Below, piece after piece: positions 1-7,881 of a stretch of 31,831 nucleotides of DNA (within the stretch, counting starts at the first letter, position 1; the number at the start of each line of letters is the position of its first letter). The stretch comes from Hypsibius dujardini (taxonomy: Eukaryota > Tardigrada > Eutardigrada > Parachela > Hypsibiidae): positions 1 to 31,831 of the forward strand of contig LRSR01013644.1 of the NCBI GenBank assembly GCA_001579985.1, written 5' to 3'. Below the pieces are notes generated by a model that made no database searches, had not been told where the DNA came from, and was given only the letters and a program-made list of their open reading frames with translations. A program made the position numbers and the translations under genes.

Positions 1-427
1 AGAAGTAATCAGAGTAGTCTACGGTCTTTCCTTAGTTTACAGGTCCCAAAATAATATGCCAGGACCAAACTAAAGCAACAATCCGAGGTGTATGCCAACT
101 CTGGCCAGAACTACCTAGCCTGTCTTGAGAAGCGGCCGATCGTTGTTGATACATGTCAACTGATACAAAAATCCTGTTTTTCGACTTCAATGCCCTTGAT
201 AAATAAGTTTGACCAAGTTTCGCAATATCACAATTTAATTTGCAGTGACAAAAAGTGGCGAAAATAATAAAATTTCAGTGAGAAAACAACAGATTTCCAC
301 GTCTGCGTCTTGTTGTCTTGAGAAATAGAATTCGTCCTATTTCGTCTTGTGACCGAAAAAGACAGTCTTGCTACCCCCGACGGGGTATTTGCGGTATAGA
401 TGTTTAACTCACAAGACGTATTGCGAG
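1..427. other. Upstream region of the modular gene
   Basis: No supportable coding region is seen. The right half (about 300-430) carries the GTCTTG/CAAGAC motif cluster described separately. The left 230 bases show only a short inverted repeat, GTTGA...TCAAC, at 145-160. A long minus-strand frame crosses this region but also runs through the promoter and exon 1, so it is treated as a shadow. Confidence 0.5.
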
Positions 428-483
428 TATAAAAAGGCGCGTGCAAAAAAGACACAAGACCCACAAGACAGGGATCGCAAGAC
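307..483. promoter_or_regulatory. Symmetrical GTCTTG / CAAGAC motif cluster
   Basis: GTCTTG occurs at 307-312, 315-320, 344-349 and 365-370, with another copy at 122-127. Its reverse complement CAAGAC occurs at 412-417, 455-460, 464-469 and 478-483. All forward copies lie left of about 390 and all reverse copies right of it. One pair extends to 9 bases (CGTCTTGTG at 343-351, CACAAGACG at 410-418). The cluster surrounds the TATA boxes, so a repeated binding site for one factor is plausible. No factor is assigned. Confidence 0.5.
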
Positions 484-495
484 GAAGTATAAATA
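428..495 (+). promoter_or_regulatory. Tandem TATA boxes upstream of the modular gene
   Basis: TATAAAAA lies at 428-435 and TATAAATA at 488-495. They sit 159 and 99 bases before the chosen start codon. Using the usual 25-30 base spacing they would give transcription starts near 460 and 520. Two good TATA boxes 60 bases apart suggest alternative start sites. Placement is by motif only. Confidence 0.55.
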
Positions 496-510
496 GGCCT
501 TAAGCCCAAA

Positions 511-589
511 ATGAGGCTCTGGTAGGGAACCTTAAACGAGCCTTTGACATCACTACCCTGCGTTAATTTAGGCTCGAAATGCCCTGATG
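511..589 (+). promoter_or_regulatory. Two minimal upstream ORFs in the 5' UTR
   Basis: An ATG at 511 opens a four-codon frame closed by TAG at 523-525. A second ATG at 579 gives ATG-CCC-TGA, and its TGA (585-587) overlaps the main ATG at 587-589. Termination on the second uORF would leave a ribosome right at the main start. Both matter only if the mRNA starts upstream of them, which the TATA positions suggest. Translational control is inference. Confidence 0.4.
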
Positions 590-1028
590 GAAGCGTCCAA
601 CGCCATGCCGGAGCTCCACCACCGCCCTCCTCAAGACGACCCGGACGATACCGACGGGCTGGACCTCTACGGCGGCGTACACCTCCCCACCGGACCGGAC
701 CAAGTCGAGGGTAATCCCAACGGGGCTCAAGAGCCCGCCCCCACACCGCAACAGGTGGAGATGGCGGCGCGCTCACGCCAATGTATGATTGACATGGTGG
801 AGAATCTGTCGAAGCCGTTTTGGCCCCGGAGACCGCCGGCCTCGGTGAACCTTCCGTCCCCGTACAAGCAGGGCGGGTACGCCCCGTCCACCGACATAAC
901 CCATCGGGTGGATAAACAACCGGTCCCGGAGCCGCCGAAGGCTGGGAAGCCGTTGCCGGTGTTCGCGTCGAAAGCGAAGCAACAACAACCACAGGACGGG
1001 AATTATAAGGAGGCTGATGTACTGCTGG
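587..1028 (+). CDS. Modular gene exon 1 (residues 1-147)
   Basis: It starts at ATG 587 and ends in donor GTAAGC at 1029, phase 1. It encodes an acidic, Pro-rich N-terminus (PPQDDPDDTDGLDLYGG near residues 14-30), then a PAPTPQQ stretch and a helix-compatible segment around SRQCMIDMVENLSKPFW. The C-terminal part is basic and Gln/Pro-rich. The frame stays open 35 bases past the donor, so unspliced reading would add only a few residues. Confidence 0.65.
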
Positions 1029-4000
1029 GTAAGCGTAAGGTAGGACTCGAGGGAGCTGCGTAACTGCAACATTCATCTATGAGTATCTTATGCGGTCATG
1101 CCATCGCGAACATCATTTAAACATTATTTAAACGGTAACCGTTACTTAAGCATTATTTAGGCATTATTTAAACAATATATATGAGATCACGGATTAAGAG
1201 AAACCCCGACACTTATCACTCTTTATTAAAGTTGGTGTCGTATAATTATCCAGTAAAAACAAAAATAAATTCGGCCAATCGGCTCCCAGAAACGTTGCCG
1301 TTGTTTTTTTAATTCACGCAAAAACCCAGTAAACTCTTGAATGCATAAGGATCAAATTTCAGGTCAATATGTGTCCGGAATGTTGCTTCAGATTTCATAA
1401 GCGATTAATCCAATGGATTAATCATTTATCCAAAATTTATTTGGGCTCCGGATTTAAACCTGAGCCACATTTTGTTCAGATCTCAAAACAACACCCGTGA
1501 AGCATTCCCCGATGAAGAAGGTTGTAGCGAAGAGGGCAGCTACCGGGGATGCTGAAAAGGTTGAGACGGAAACTGAATCAACCGACAATAAATCGAAGAA
1601 ACTGTCCAGTATTACGACAGGCCACTTGGCGCCACATTCAATGGCTCCGCATTCGGTCGCGAAATACGTAAAGATACCGCCGGTCGACCACTCGCAGGAG
1701 TTCGACGAGAGCGGCCAGGCCCTGCACAGCTCCAGTTCCGCTCATGGTCTTCGTAAGTTCTCAAGTTCTCAAAAATAATTGTATTAATAATAATTATTAT
1801 TATTATAATTACTACTTAAAATGATAAGTCTAGTACACAGCGAAGCAAATAAAGTTTTTGCAATATATTTGAATGTTGAAATGTGGAGGCCTAAATCCCT
1901 GCAAGCCATAAAGACATGTCTGTGAATCGAAATCCATGAAATGCAACCTTTACATTGTCCGTAAATTGTATGAAAAGTAGCAGACATATTTTATTATAGC
2001 TGCAAACAGATCTTTCAATCTTTTTTAAACACAATAATTGTGATATATAATACACAATACGTCATGACATCTTTTAAAACTTTACTTATATTCGAGGGTT
2101 AGAAAACGGAACTATTCGTTCCTGTAAACATTTACGTATGCTTCTATCACTTTCAATATTTTTCATATTTTTCGCGCAAATTAGTATTCCCTTCTCAGTT
2201 ATAAATTGGAACATTGTAAAAAATTTATTATTCCACAATCGTATTAAATTGCGGGCGAAAAAACAGCGTTCTCTCAAATGCAAATATTCTTGCTTTACTA
2301 GTACTTTCTCTCGGCATTCAACCACTCTATCCTACAACTTTTCTACATCACTTTTACAATTCATATACATATATATATATTTATATAATACTTCTCACAC
2401 ACAGCTCACTATGGAGGGAAGGATTCACCTCCGGTCCATCAATTCCCAGCCCGAGCATCACCCACAAAACGCCAAGTGGACGGAGAAGACAAGGACGACC
2501 TCAGTGGTTTCCTCCACAGCTCCCTCTCCGCACACGGATTGCGTGAGTAGCAAGCTTACATTTGAGAGACTTTATAGTAAAACCAATCATCCACGAATGT
2601 TTTTCAGTACGAGGTAAAAGTCCCAATGCTGTGTAAGTTTAAATTAGGCATAAATGCCGCGCACGGCAGGGCAACAGGGCAAAAATTTGTGACGTATATT
2701 AATCAAAGTAACAGCAAGGTTTCTTTTTCGTTTTTGTTTTAAATTAAACTTTTGGTTTTTTAACAAAATTATTTTAGAATATATGTGTTCATTTTATGGT
2801 CGATTTATTCAATGCAAATTATTGACATCCAATGATGGTATAATGTGCAAACGAGGCATTATTATACCATTTCCAAACATGTGCAGTATTGGCACTTTTA
2901 CCTCGTACTAGAAAGTACACTTTTTTATAAGACAATAAAGTGTCAAGATTGGCAAGTACAACTCCTTCCACAAAACAACATGCGAACGTTTGGTTTTTTA
3001 AACTAAAAACCTTCCAATTCGTTTAGAATTTTAGATTCGGACCCTTAACTGAATTCAATGCGAATTAAAATTTGTCGACTATAATTAATTAGTACTTTTA
3101 GCGAACTAAAAATTAGTTACTAAGGATGTTTAGATCAGTTTCTTTGGCTTCCTCAATTTTATTGCAGTCTAGTTTTAGTTAAAATTAGTTGACTACTTTT
3201 TCCAAATTAAATTACTAGTAATTGAAACTTTCATCTTAGTTTTGTTGTTAGTCGACTAAAAAAACGGCAAGAAATTAGGCAATAAAAGTTTTTCATTTAC
3301 GTTTAGTTTACCTTTGCAGGCCCTAAATACATGTACGTGCGTTCTTTTTTGCAGAAAATATCGACGGCGATGTCGAACCGAGTGAGACCCAGGATATATC
3401 CCTTTCGATCGCTGGTCCGGAGGTTCCGCCAGCGAAGAAGCAAAAGATCACACCGCGGGCTCCTCGTCGGGAGGTGAAGACCCACGCCGAACACGAGCAT
3501 GACGGGCATCCTCATGGTGTCACCAGTACCGGATACGGTCTAGGTACTGTACTGCCATGATTTTAAGGATGGGTTTTTAAGGGGTATGGGCGTCGTTTTT
3601 CGAAAACGTTTGATTCTAAGATTTTTAACACCCTTCCACTCCAAATTCGATTTGGAATCGATTGACATCAGCAGAATCTTTTTTGGATGACAGGCGGCGG
3701 AACTATGGATAATTTCTGCAACGTCACTTGGAAGCCTAGATTGAAACTAGCCCATAACTCCGCCCTCTGGCATCCAAAACAGATTCTGCTGATGTCAATC
3801 AATTCCAAATTGAATTTGGAGTGGAAGGGTGTCAAAAATCTTAGAATTAAACGTTTTCACAAAACGACGTTAGGTGTGGGTTAAAGGGGTAAAAAAGTAA
3901 ATTGAGTTTTGTTAGAGCATAAATCAAACAATCAAAGGTTGAATTGAATGGGAAATCCGCGGAGCCATCGGGGAACTTTCGAATTTTGCCCCACTCAAAC

Positions 4001-7000
4001 CAGAACTCGTTTGCCAATGTAAGTTTTTGCTGAAATCTATTAATTGAGTCCAATATTTGAAAACAAAAATTCAGACAGATCGGCGTGTCACCTACCGTTC
4101 CGTTCCCTTGTCAATCTACGACCACGCCGGGTAGGAATAATTCCGCGTCTTTCCGCGCCGCGTTCCAGACAAAACAAAAAATCTAATTCCAATGCATTAT
4201 TTTATGACTTGTGTACACTTATTAACAATATATTTTATTCCATGTATGAGTTGTAGGGGATATTCAAGCAACGACTACAGTATATTTATATCCACTTTAC
4301 TAGTGTAGGATATTTGGCACATTGTGACTACAATAGTTGTATTCAGAATTGGTTTAAAAGTGTGACTAAAACCCTGGCTGAATTAAAAACCATTTTCTTC
4401 AGATTTAAGTTGACCAATCATACACTTTCAGACAAAAGAGTTGCTCTGAGTGGTGGGCGAAAGCCAAGTCAATTACAATGAAGTAGACTGATGATGCACT
4501 GTTCGTTACAATCCATTGATTGACTGTGGCCTGTGTACTTTACAATACCTCACAAATACCTTGATTGCCTGATCGTTTACTCTGCCCCAGAAAGGGATAC
4601 GTGAGCGATGTATCATCACAAGCGTGGAAAATTTCGGCGCTGCACCGCGCTGTTTGTTAGTTTCCGCGAGGTTCCGCGTCAAATTCAGGATTTGGAATTC
4701 CCGCGTGATTCCGCACCGCGTAAAATCTGAGTTTTTTCCGCGACCCTCTCCGCATAGTCACGCAGTTTGGACCTTAGATAGTAGCTCTTTATTGTCTTCT
4801 CGCAAGTGTCTGAATCTCTCAAATCAAACTTAATCCAATGGAGTATACCATAGCGGACACACTATTTTCCAGGGACTTTAACCTGATTTTCGTTTGCATT
4901 TCCCTGTTCGAATTATGCGAAATGTTTACAGTATGCTTTTGCTTTTGTACAAGACCGGCTCCATTTTGATCTTTGAAAGCATTTAAGATAACTTCGTGAA
5001 GAGAATTTTGAGGGTTTCAACAAATAATGTTTCAGCTAAATATTCTTAAAATATAACCCACCGAAATGGGAAAACTGCTCAGCAGATGTACAGAGTTCGA
5101 GTAGAGATATGTATATATAATGTATATGCAGACCAGAGGCGTAACGGACTTTTCGGGAAGGGGGGGGGCAGCTTAGCCGGGAGAGGGGCAGTTCTTCTTA
5201 TAAAAAAAATAAAAAATGGCCCACCGCCCCCTCCAATTAAAGTCTCCGTTACGCCTCTGGTACAGATACATATAAATATATATGCGCGTAGACGTATACG
5301 AATATATATACACATGGTATATATGGTTGACACATTTTCTCCTCATAGCCAACGCCCACCATTTCGACTACCGGATCCCCACAGTCCATGCCTCGCCATC
5401 TGGCTCGTCCGACGTCGACCGACCGCCATCCCCGCTCTTGACTATCGGCAATCCGGAGGATAAAGAAAAACTCGCGGGAACCGGGACACTTTCTCCTGCC
5501 CTTGGGTTGCCTCGGTCCGCTAGTTATTTGCCAGGTTTGGAGAGCCCGGATGAGATCCCTGCCGAAACGTTATCCCCATCCCCGTTGCTGACCATTGGCA
5601 AGCCTGAGGATAAGGACAAGGCGCTCGATGGGACTGTGTCTCCGGCGCTTGGCTTACCTAGTTCGAAGGGTCGCTTGCCGGAAGCTGGTCGTAGTAATGA
5701 GGAATTCATACCGATGCCGGGACCGAATGTCCATAAGCAGGACAGCTCTGTGGACACCCATGAGGAGCATGGCCACGATGGTCACCCGAATAATAGTTCC
5801 AGCTACGCTCATGGTCCAAGTTAGTAATACACCAGGATTGAAAAGTCAGGAGACAGACAAACAAACAGACAGACAGGAAGGCAGACATACAACAAAAGAC
5901 AGACAGATATTCCAGATGTCACATCAAAAAGTAATCGAGCTATTAACATACGATTTACAAGTGCAATTCTTCAGCGGCTGCACATGATGACGAGTCGTCT
6001 CATGACCTCATCCCAAAGCAGGGTCATGAAGCAGCTGTCAAAACGACGACCGGAGAGACCCCTTCCAAAGCTGGCTTGAGTTTGTCCCATCAAGAACTTG
6101 GGCTAAAGAAATCAAATTCGCGAACGGCGCTCAGCACTTCGCAAGAGCTCGGAGTGCAGAAAAGCAGTTCGAAGGCAGGATTGAGCCCTTCAAAGGAACT
6201 GCCAAAAAGCAATTCCAAGACGGGATTGAGTCCATCTGAAGAGCTGGCACCGCATAAGTCGACCTCAAAGACTGGATTAAATTCATCCAGGGAACTCAGT
6301 AAGCGATAACATGCTTTTCTCATAAAACTGGCGATCTATGAACGAGCGGTTCTACTGTATATACCCTGCAAACTGTACTGGATATCCCATTTTACCTGCT
6401 CTGACCATTTAGAAGTCGTAACAAGTTAAATTAAATTTAAGGTTAAGTAAAACAAAATAACTCATTTACTTCCTTTGGTAAAGCAAGTTTCCCAAAAAAA
6501 AACGGTTTTCTAGTTTGAGTTTCCTTCCCTCTACAATATACGTGCATATATGTATATATTCACTGTGAAGTGCGAACGTTTGTACAATTAAATATGTACA
6601 ATATTTGTGTATCATCATTGGCATTGCATGTATTGCATGGGAACAACATACCGGTAATTATATTGTAAGATTTTCAATAAATTTGCACAATATTTTGAGT
6701 AATATTACTCGAACTATATGGAAAGAATATATAGTATTATACAAGTAATAAGATTGCAATATTTCCAATTAATTTGTAGAATATTTTGAGGAACAATGTT
6801 CGAAGTATATGGGTATAAAGAATAGTCGGTATTTCGGTTCACTCTCCACTTGGTCAATAAATCGGCTCACTCATGGGTTTCTTCTTTATGGCAAGTGCTT
6901 GATTGTTTGATTCGCTGTACTATATCATAGTATACTATAGCACTTCTGGAAATCAAACGATCAAGCAAATGCCATGAAGGAGAAATCCATGAGTTAGCCG

Positions 7001-7611
7001 ATTTATCGACCAAGTGAAGGGTGAGCCGAAATACAGACTTTGCCTCATACAGTATTTAGTATTCTACCAGTAATTAGCTAAAACAAAAAAATGTCGTACA
7101 ATGTATGGACAAAATTACCAACAGGGAAACTGTCAGAGAATGAAGAGAAATAACTGCAGTAATAGTTAAAAGTCAGCAGCAAAACTTATTGCAAGATTAT
7201 CAATTATTATGATTGTGTATTTGTTTTTTAATTTGCTTCTAAATTCACAAAATTTCTGTTGTAGTCGCTGCTAAAGACTCGAAGAACGATGCTACGGCGG
7301 ATAGTTCACAAGCACCGGCAGCATCGCCCGCCCTGGTACTCCCGGGAGATGGCACTCCGCTGACTGACGAGATCAAACCCGCTTCACCCGCGCTAGACCT
7401 CCCGCCCATGAGCACAGCTGAAGCTCCAGATAGTGGAGAGATAAAACCACCGTCGCCGGCCCTCGAACTAACTGGGCCGTTGGCGGTCGACACCATGGCT
7501 ACCCCGAGCAACGAACCCAAACCGGCATCACCGGCGCTTAATCTCCCGCAGGCGCCAGAAACTGTGGTGGATCCGTCAGCGGGTCCAGCTCCAGACACTA
7601 GACCTGCATGA
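587..7611 (+). CDS. Seven-exon gene for a modular low-complexity protein, function unknown
   Basis: I do not recognise this protein. The model joins 587-1028, 1480-1752, 2405-2542, 3355-3543, 5349-5819, 5975-6298 and 7265-7611, giving 2184 nt, 727 aa and a TGA stop. All six introns are GT-AG and phase 1, and the frame stays open across every junction. The protein is rich in Ser, Pro, Lys, His and Asp/Glu, with no evident signal peptide, membrane segment or folded domain. It looks largely disordered. Exons 2-5 each end in a related Ser/His/Gly-rich module. Exon 5 holds two copies of a PSPLLTIG-PEDK-SPALGLP unit, exon 6 about five copies of a KSxSKxGLSxSxEL unit, and exon 7 four SPALxLP units. 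The gene has its own TATA promoter and a poly(A) signal at 7683. The start is the first long-frame ATG downstream of the TATA boxes. Because every internal exon is frame-neutral, any of them could be skipped without a frameshift. The true N-terminus is uncertain, and transcript data could add exons. Confidence 0.7.
1029..1479 (+). other. Intron 1 of the modular gene
   Basis: AT-rich, GTAAGC to CAG. It contains repeated ATTATTTA(A/G)(A/G)C motifs around 1117-1172 (ACATTATTTAAAC, GCATTATTTAGGC and variants), a short degenerate tandem array. Nothing coding is seen. Confidence 0.6.
1480..1752 (+). CDS. Modular gene exon 2
   Basis: The acceptor is TTTTGTTCAG and the donor GTAAGT at 1753; phase 1 in and out. 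It begins DLKTTPVKHSPMKK and is Lys/Glu/Thr-rich. It ends in an acidic stretch followed by ALHSSSSAHGL immediately before the donor. This ending closely matches that of the next exon. Confidence 0.7.
1753..2404 (+). other. Intron 2 of the modular gene
   Basis: AT-rich, with an (ATT/AAT) run at 1785-1815 and a TA-rich run at 2365-2390 before the acceptor. A plus-strand frame from 2138 enters exon 3 in the wrong register and looks like chance. Nothing else is seen. Confidence 0.6.
2405..2542 (+). CDS. Modular gene exon 3
   Basis: The acceptor is CACACACAG and the donor GTGAGT at 2543; phase 1 in and out; 138 bases, 46 codons. It encodes HYGGKDSPPVHQFPARASPT and more, then EDKDDLSGFLHSSLSAHGL at the donor. 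A longer ATG-initiated frame covers the same bases in another register but lacks this shared ending and does not fit the splice phases. Confidence 0.7.
2606..2909. mobile_element. MITE-like element with 26-bp inverted ends (intron 3)
   Basis: The left end at 2606-2631 (AGTACGAGGTAAAAGT...) and right end at 2884-2909 are inverted copies with two mismatches over 26 bases. They bound a 304-bp non-coding element. An inner hairpin lies near 2833-2876 (GGTATAAT / ATTATACC). It sits in intron 3 of the modular gene. No clear target-site duplication is visible, so the superfamily is unassigned. Confidence 0.6.
2910..3354 (+). other. Right part of intron 3 of the modular gene
   Basis: Strongly AT-rich, with many TTAGT/ACTAA words between about 3080 and 3280 (AAAATTAGTT, TTAGTTAAAATTAG, GTCGACTAAA). 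It ends in the TTTTTTGCAG acceptor. No coding signal is seen. Confidence 0.5.
3355..3543 (+). CDS. Modular gene exon 4
   Basis: The acceptor is TTTTTTGCAG and the donor GTACTG at 3544; phase 1 in and out. It encodes an acidic start (NIDGDVEPSETQD), a basic middle (PPAKKQKITPRAPRREVK, a plausible nuclear localisation signal) and a His-rich end, EHEHDGHPHGVTSTGYGL. That end is a more diverged form of the exon 2/3 module and shares HDGHP with exon 5. Confidence 0.7.
3591..3869. mobile_element. Fold-back element with two 118-bp arms (intron 4)
   Basis: The left arm 3591-3708 and right arm 3752-3869 are reverse complements of each other, both 118 bases long, with about a dozen mismatches. The loop is 43 bases (3709-3751). 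The transcript would form a long, nearly complete hairpin. There is no coding capacity. It is likely a fold-back MITE or an inverted duplication. The outer flanks keep weak similarity (GGGGTA near 3580, GGGGTAA near 3885), so the original ends may lie slightly further out. Confidence 0.8.
4130..4765. repeat. TTCCGCG-rich patches in intron 4
   Basis: Two GC-rich islands in AT-rich intron, 4120-4170 and 4625-4765, share the word TTCCGCG and variants: ATTCCGCG, TTTCCGCGCCGCG, TTTCCGCGAGGTTCCGCG, GATTCCGCACCGCG and TTTTCCGCGACC. The second island has at least six copies. This suggests remnants of one repeat family, perhaps the ends of a decayed transposon. The 450 bases between have no recognisable gene. 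Confidence 0.4.
5132..5261. mobile_element. Small MITE with 17-bp perfect terminal inverted repeats
   Basis: ACCAGAGGCGTAACGGA at 5132-5148 is matched by its exact reverse complement at 5245-5261, giving a 130-bp element. Inside are a G9 run and GGGGCAG on the left, an A-rich centre, and CCACCGCCCCC on the right. The CAGAGGCG-type end resembles hAT-like non-autonomous elements in many animals (from general knowledge). No exact 8-bp target duplication is visible. It lies about 90 bases before exon 5 of the modular gene. Confidence 0.7.
5349..5819 (+). CDS. Modular gene exon 5, with internal duplication
   Basis: The acceptor is CCTCATAG and the donor GTTAGT at 5820, a weak donor; phase 1 in and out; 157 codons. 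Two copies of a unit of about 60 residues each run from SPLLTIG through PEDK to SPALGLP. The C-terminal part ends HGHDGHPNNSSSYAHGP at the donor, matching the exon 2-4 endings. Reading through the donor would hit TAG at once. Confidence 0.7.
5846..5916 (+). repeat. (GACA)n microsatellite filling intron 5
   Basis: Imperfect AGAC/ACAG tetranucleotide run with AAAC interruptions. Intron 5 (5820-5974) is only 155 bases, so about half of it is repeat. Confidence 0.8.
5975..6298 (+). CDS. Modular gene exon 6, Ser/Lys repeat
   Basis: The acceptor is CAATTCTTCAG and the donor GTAAGC at 6299; phase 1 in and out; 108 codons. After an acidic start (AAHDDESSHD) it carries about five imperfect 14-18 residue units of the form KSxSKTGLSPSEEL. 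The consecutive cores are SKAGLSLSHQEL, SRTALSTSQEL, SKAGLSPSKEL, SKTGLSPSEEL and SKTGLNSSREL. The Ser-rich SPS/SNS sites next to Lys could be phosphorylated. Confidence 0.7.
6299..6823 (+). other. Left part of intron 6 with a direct duplication
   Basis: AT-rich. A segment at about 6664-6745 is repeated at about 6755-6823. Shared blocks are ATTTGCACAATATTTTGAG / ATTTGTAGAATATTTTGAG, then TTACTCGAACTATATGG / TGTTCGAAGTATATGGG, then AAAGAATA. The second copy is interrupted by the fold-back element that follows. Confidence 0.55.
6824..7039. mobile_element. Fold-back element with two 89-bp arms (intron 6)
   Basis: The left arm 6824-6912 and right arm 6951-7039 are reverse complements (about 85-90% by eye), both 89 bases. 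The 38-base centre is itself partly palindromic (CTGTACTATATCATAGTATACTATAGCAC). There is no coding capacity. It interrupts the second copy of the local direct repeat, with that repeat's tail resuming near 7052. This supports real insertion rather than local inversion. Confidence 0.8.
7040..7264 (+). other. Right end of intron 6
   Basis: AT-rich, with no coding signal. The first bases (to about 7051) may belong to the insertion. TTTAGTATTCTACCAGTAATTAG then matches the tail of the upstream direct repeat (TATAGTATTATACAAGTAATAAG). Confidence 0.5.
7265..7611 (+). CDS. Modular gene exon 7, terminal SPALxLP repeat
   Basis: The acceptor is TTTCTGTTGTAG; phase 1 in; stop TGA at 7609-7611. Four units share the core SPALVLP, SPALDLP, SPALELT and SPALNLP. 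The last three are each preceded by an IKP/PKP-type stretch. The same SPAL core occurs in exon 5, which links the two exons by descent. The open frame continues to the stop with no further donor needed. Confidence 0.7.
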
Positions 7612-7682
7612 ACAATTGCTTAGTACGTCCTGTCGTGATTGAGCAGCCAAGTTGATTTTTATCAAAATTAAAAAGATGTCTA

Positions 7683-7688
7683 AATAAA
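7683..7688 (+). terminator. Poly(A) signal AATAAA of the modular gene
   Basis: A canonical AATAAA sits 72 bases after the stop codon, followed by a T-rich stretch (TATTTTGTCATTATATTTG). This fits a short 3' UTR with cleavage near 7705. It is judged by motif and position only. Confidence 0.6.
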
Positions 7689-7713
7689 GTGACTATTTTG
7701 TCATTATATTTGC

Positions 7714-7844
7714 TGGATGGACAGATAGACAGCCAAGAAGGCAATCAAGGCAATCAAGTCTGGAGACAGAAAAGCAGTCAGACAGACAGACAGAACAAAC
7801 AGACAAACAGACAGGCAAGCAGGCAGACAAACAGACAGATAGAA

Positions 7845-7877
<33 letters not shown>

Positions 7878-7881
7878 GGAT
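7714..7881 (+). repeat. (GACA)n microsatellite downstream of the modular gene
   Basis: Long imperfect ACAG run, purest at 7845-7878, with AAAC and GGCA variants. It starts just past the predicted poly(A) site. Reading frames through it on either strand give artificial Cys/Val/Leu-rich or Arg/Gln/Thr-rich proteins. Confidence 0.9.

Noticed and set aside
228-1076. 282-codon minus-strand frame overlapping exon 1 of the modular gene
   Set aside because: It runs through the TATA boxes and the GC-rich exon without splice or promoter signals. The plus-strand exon joins six others in phase, so this is the shadow.
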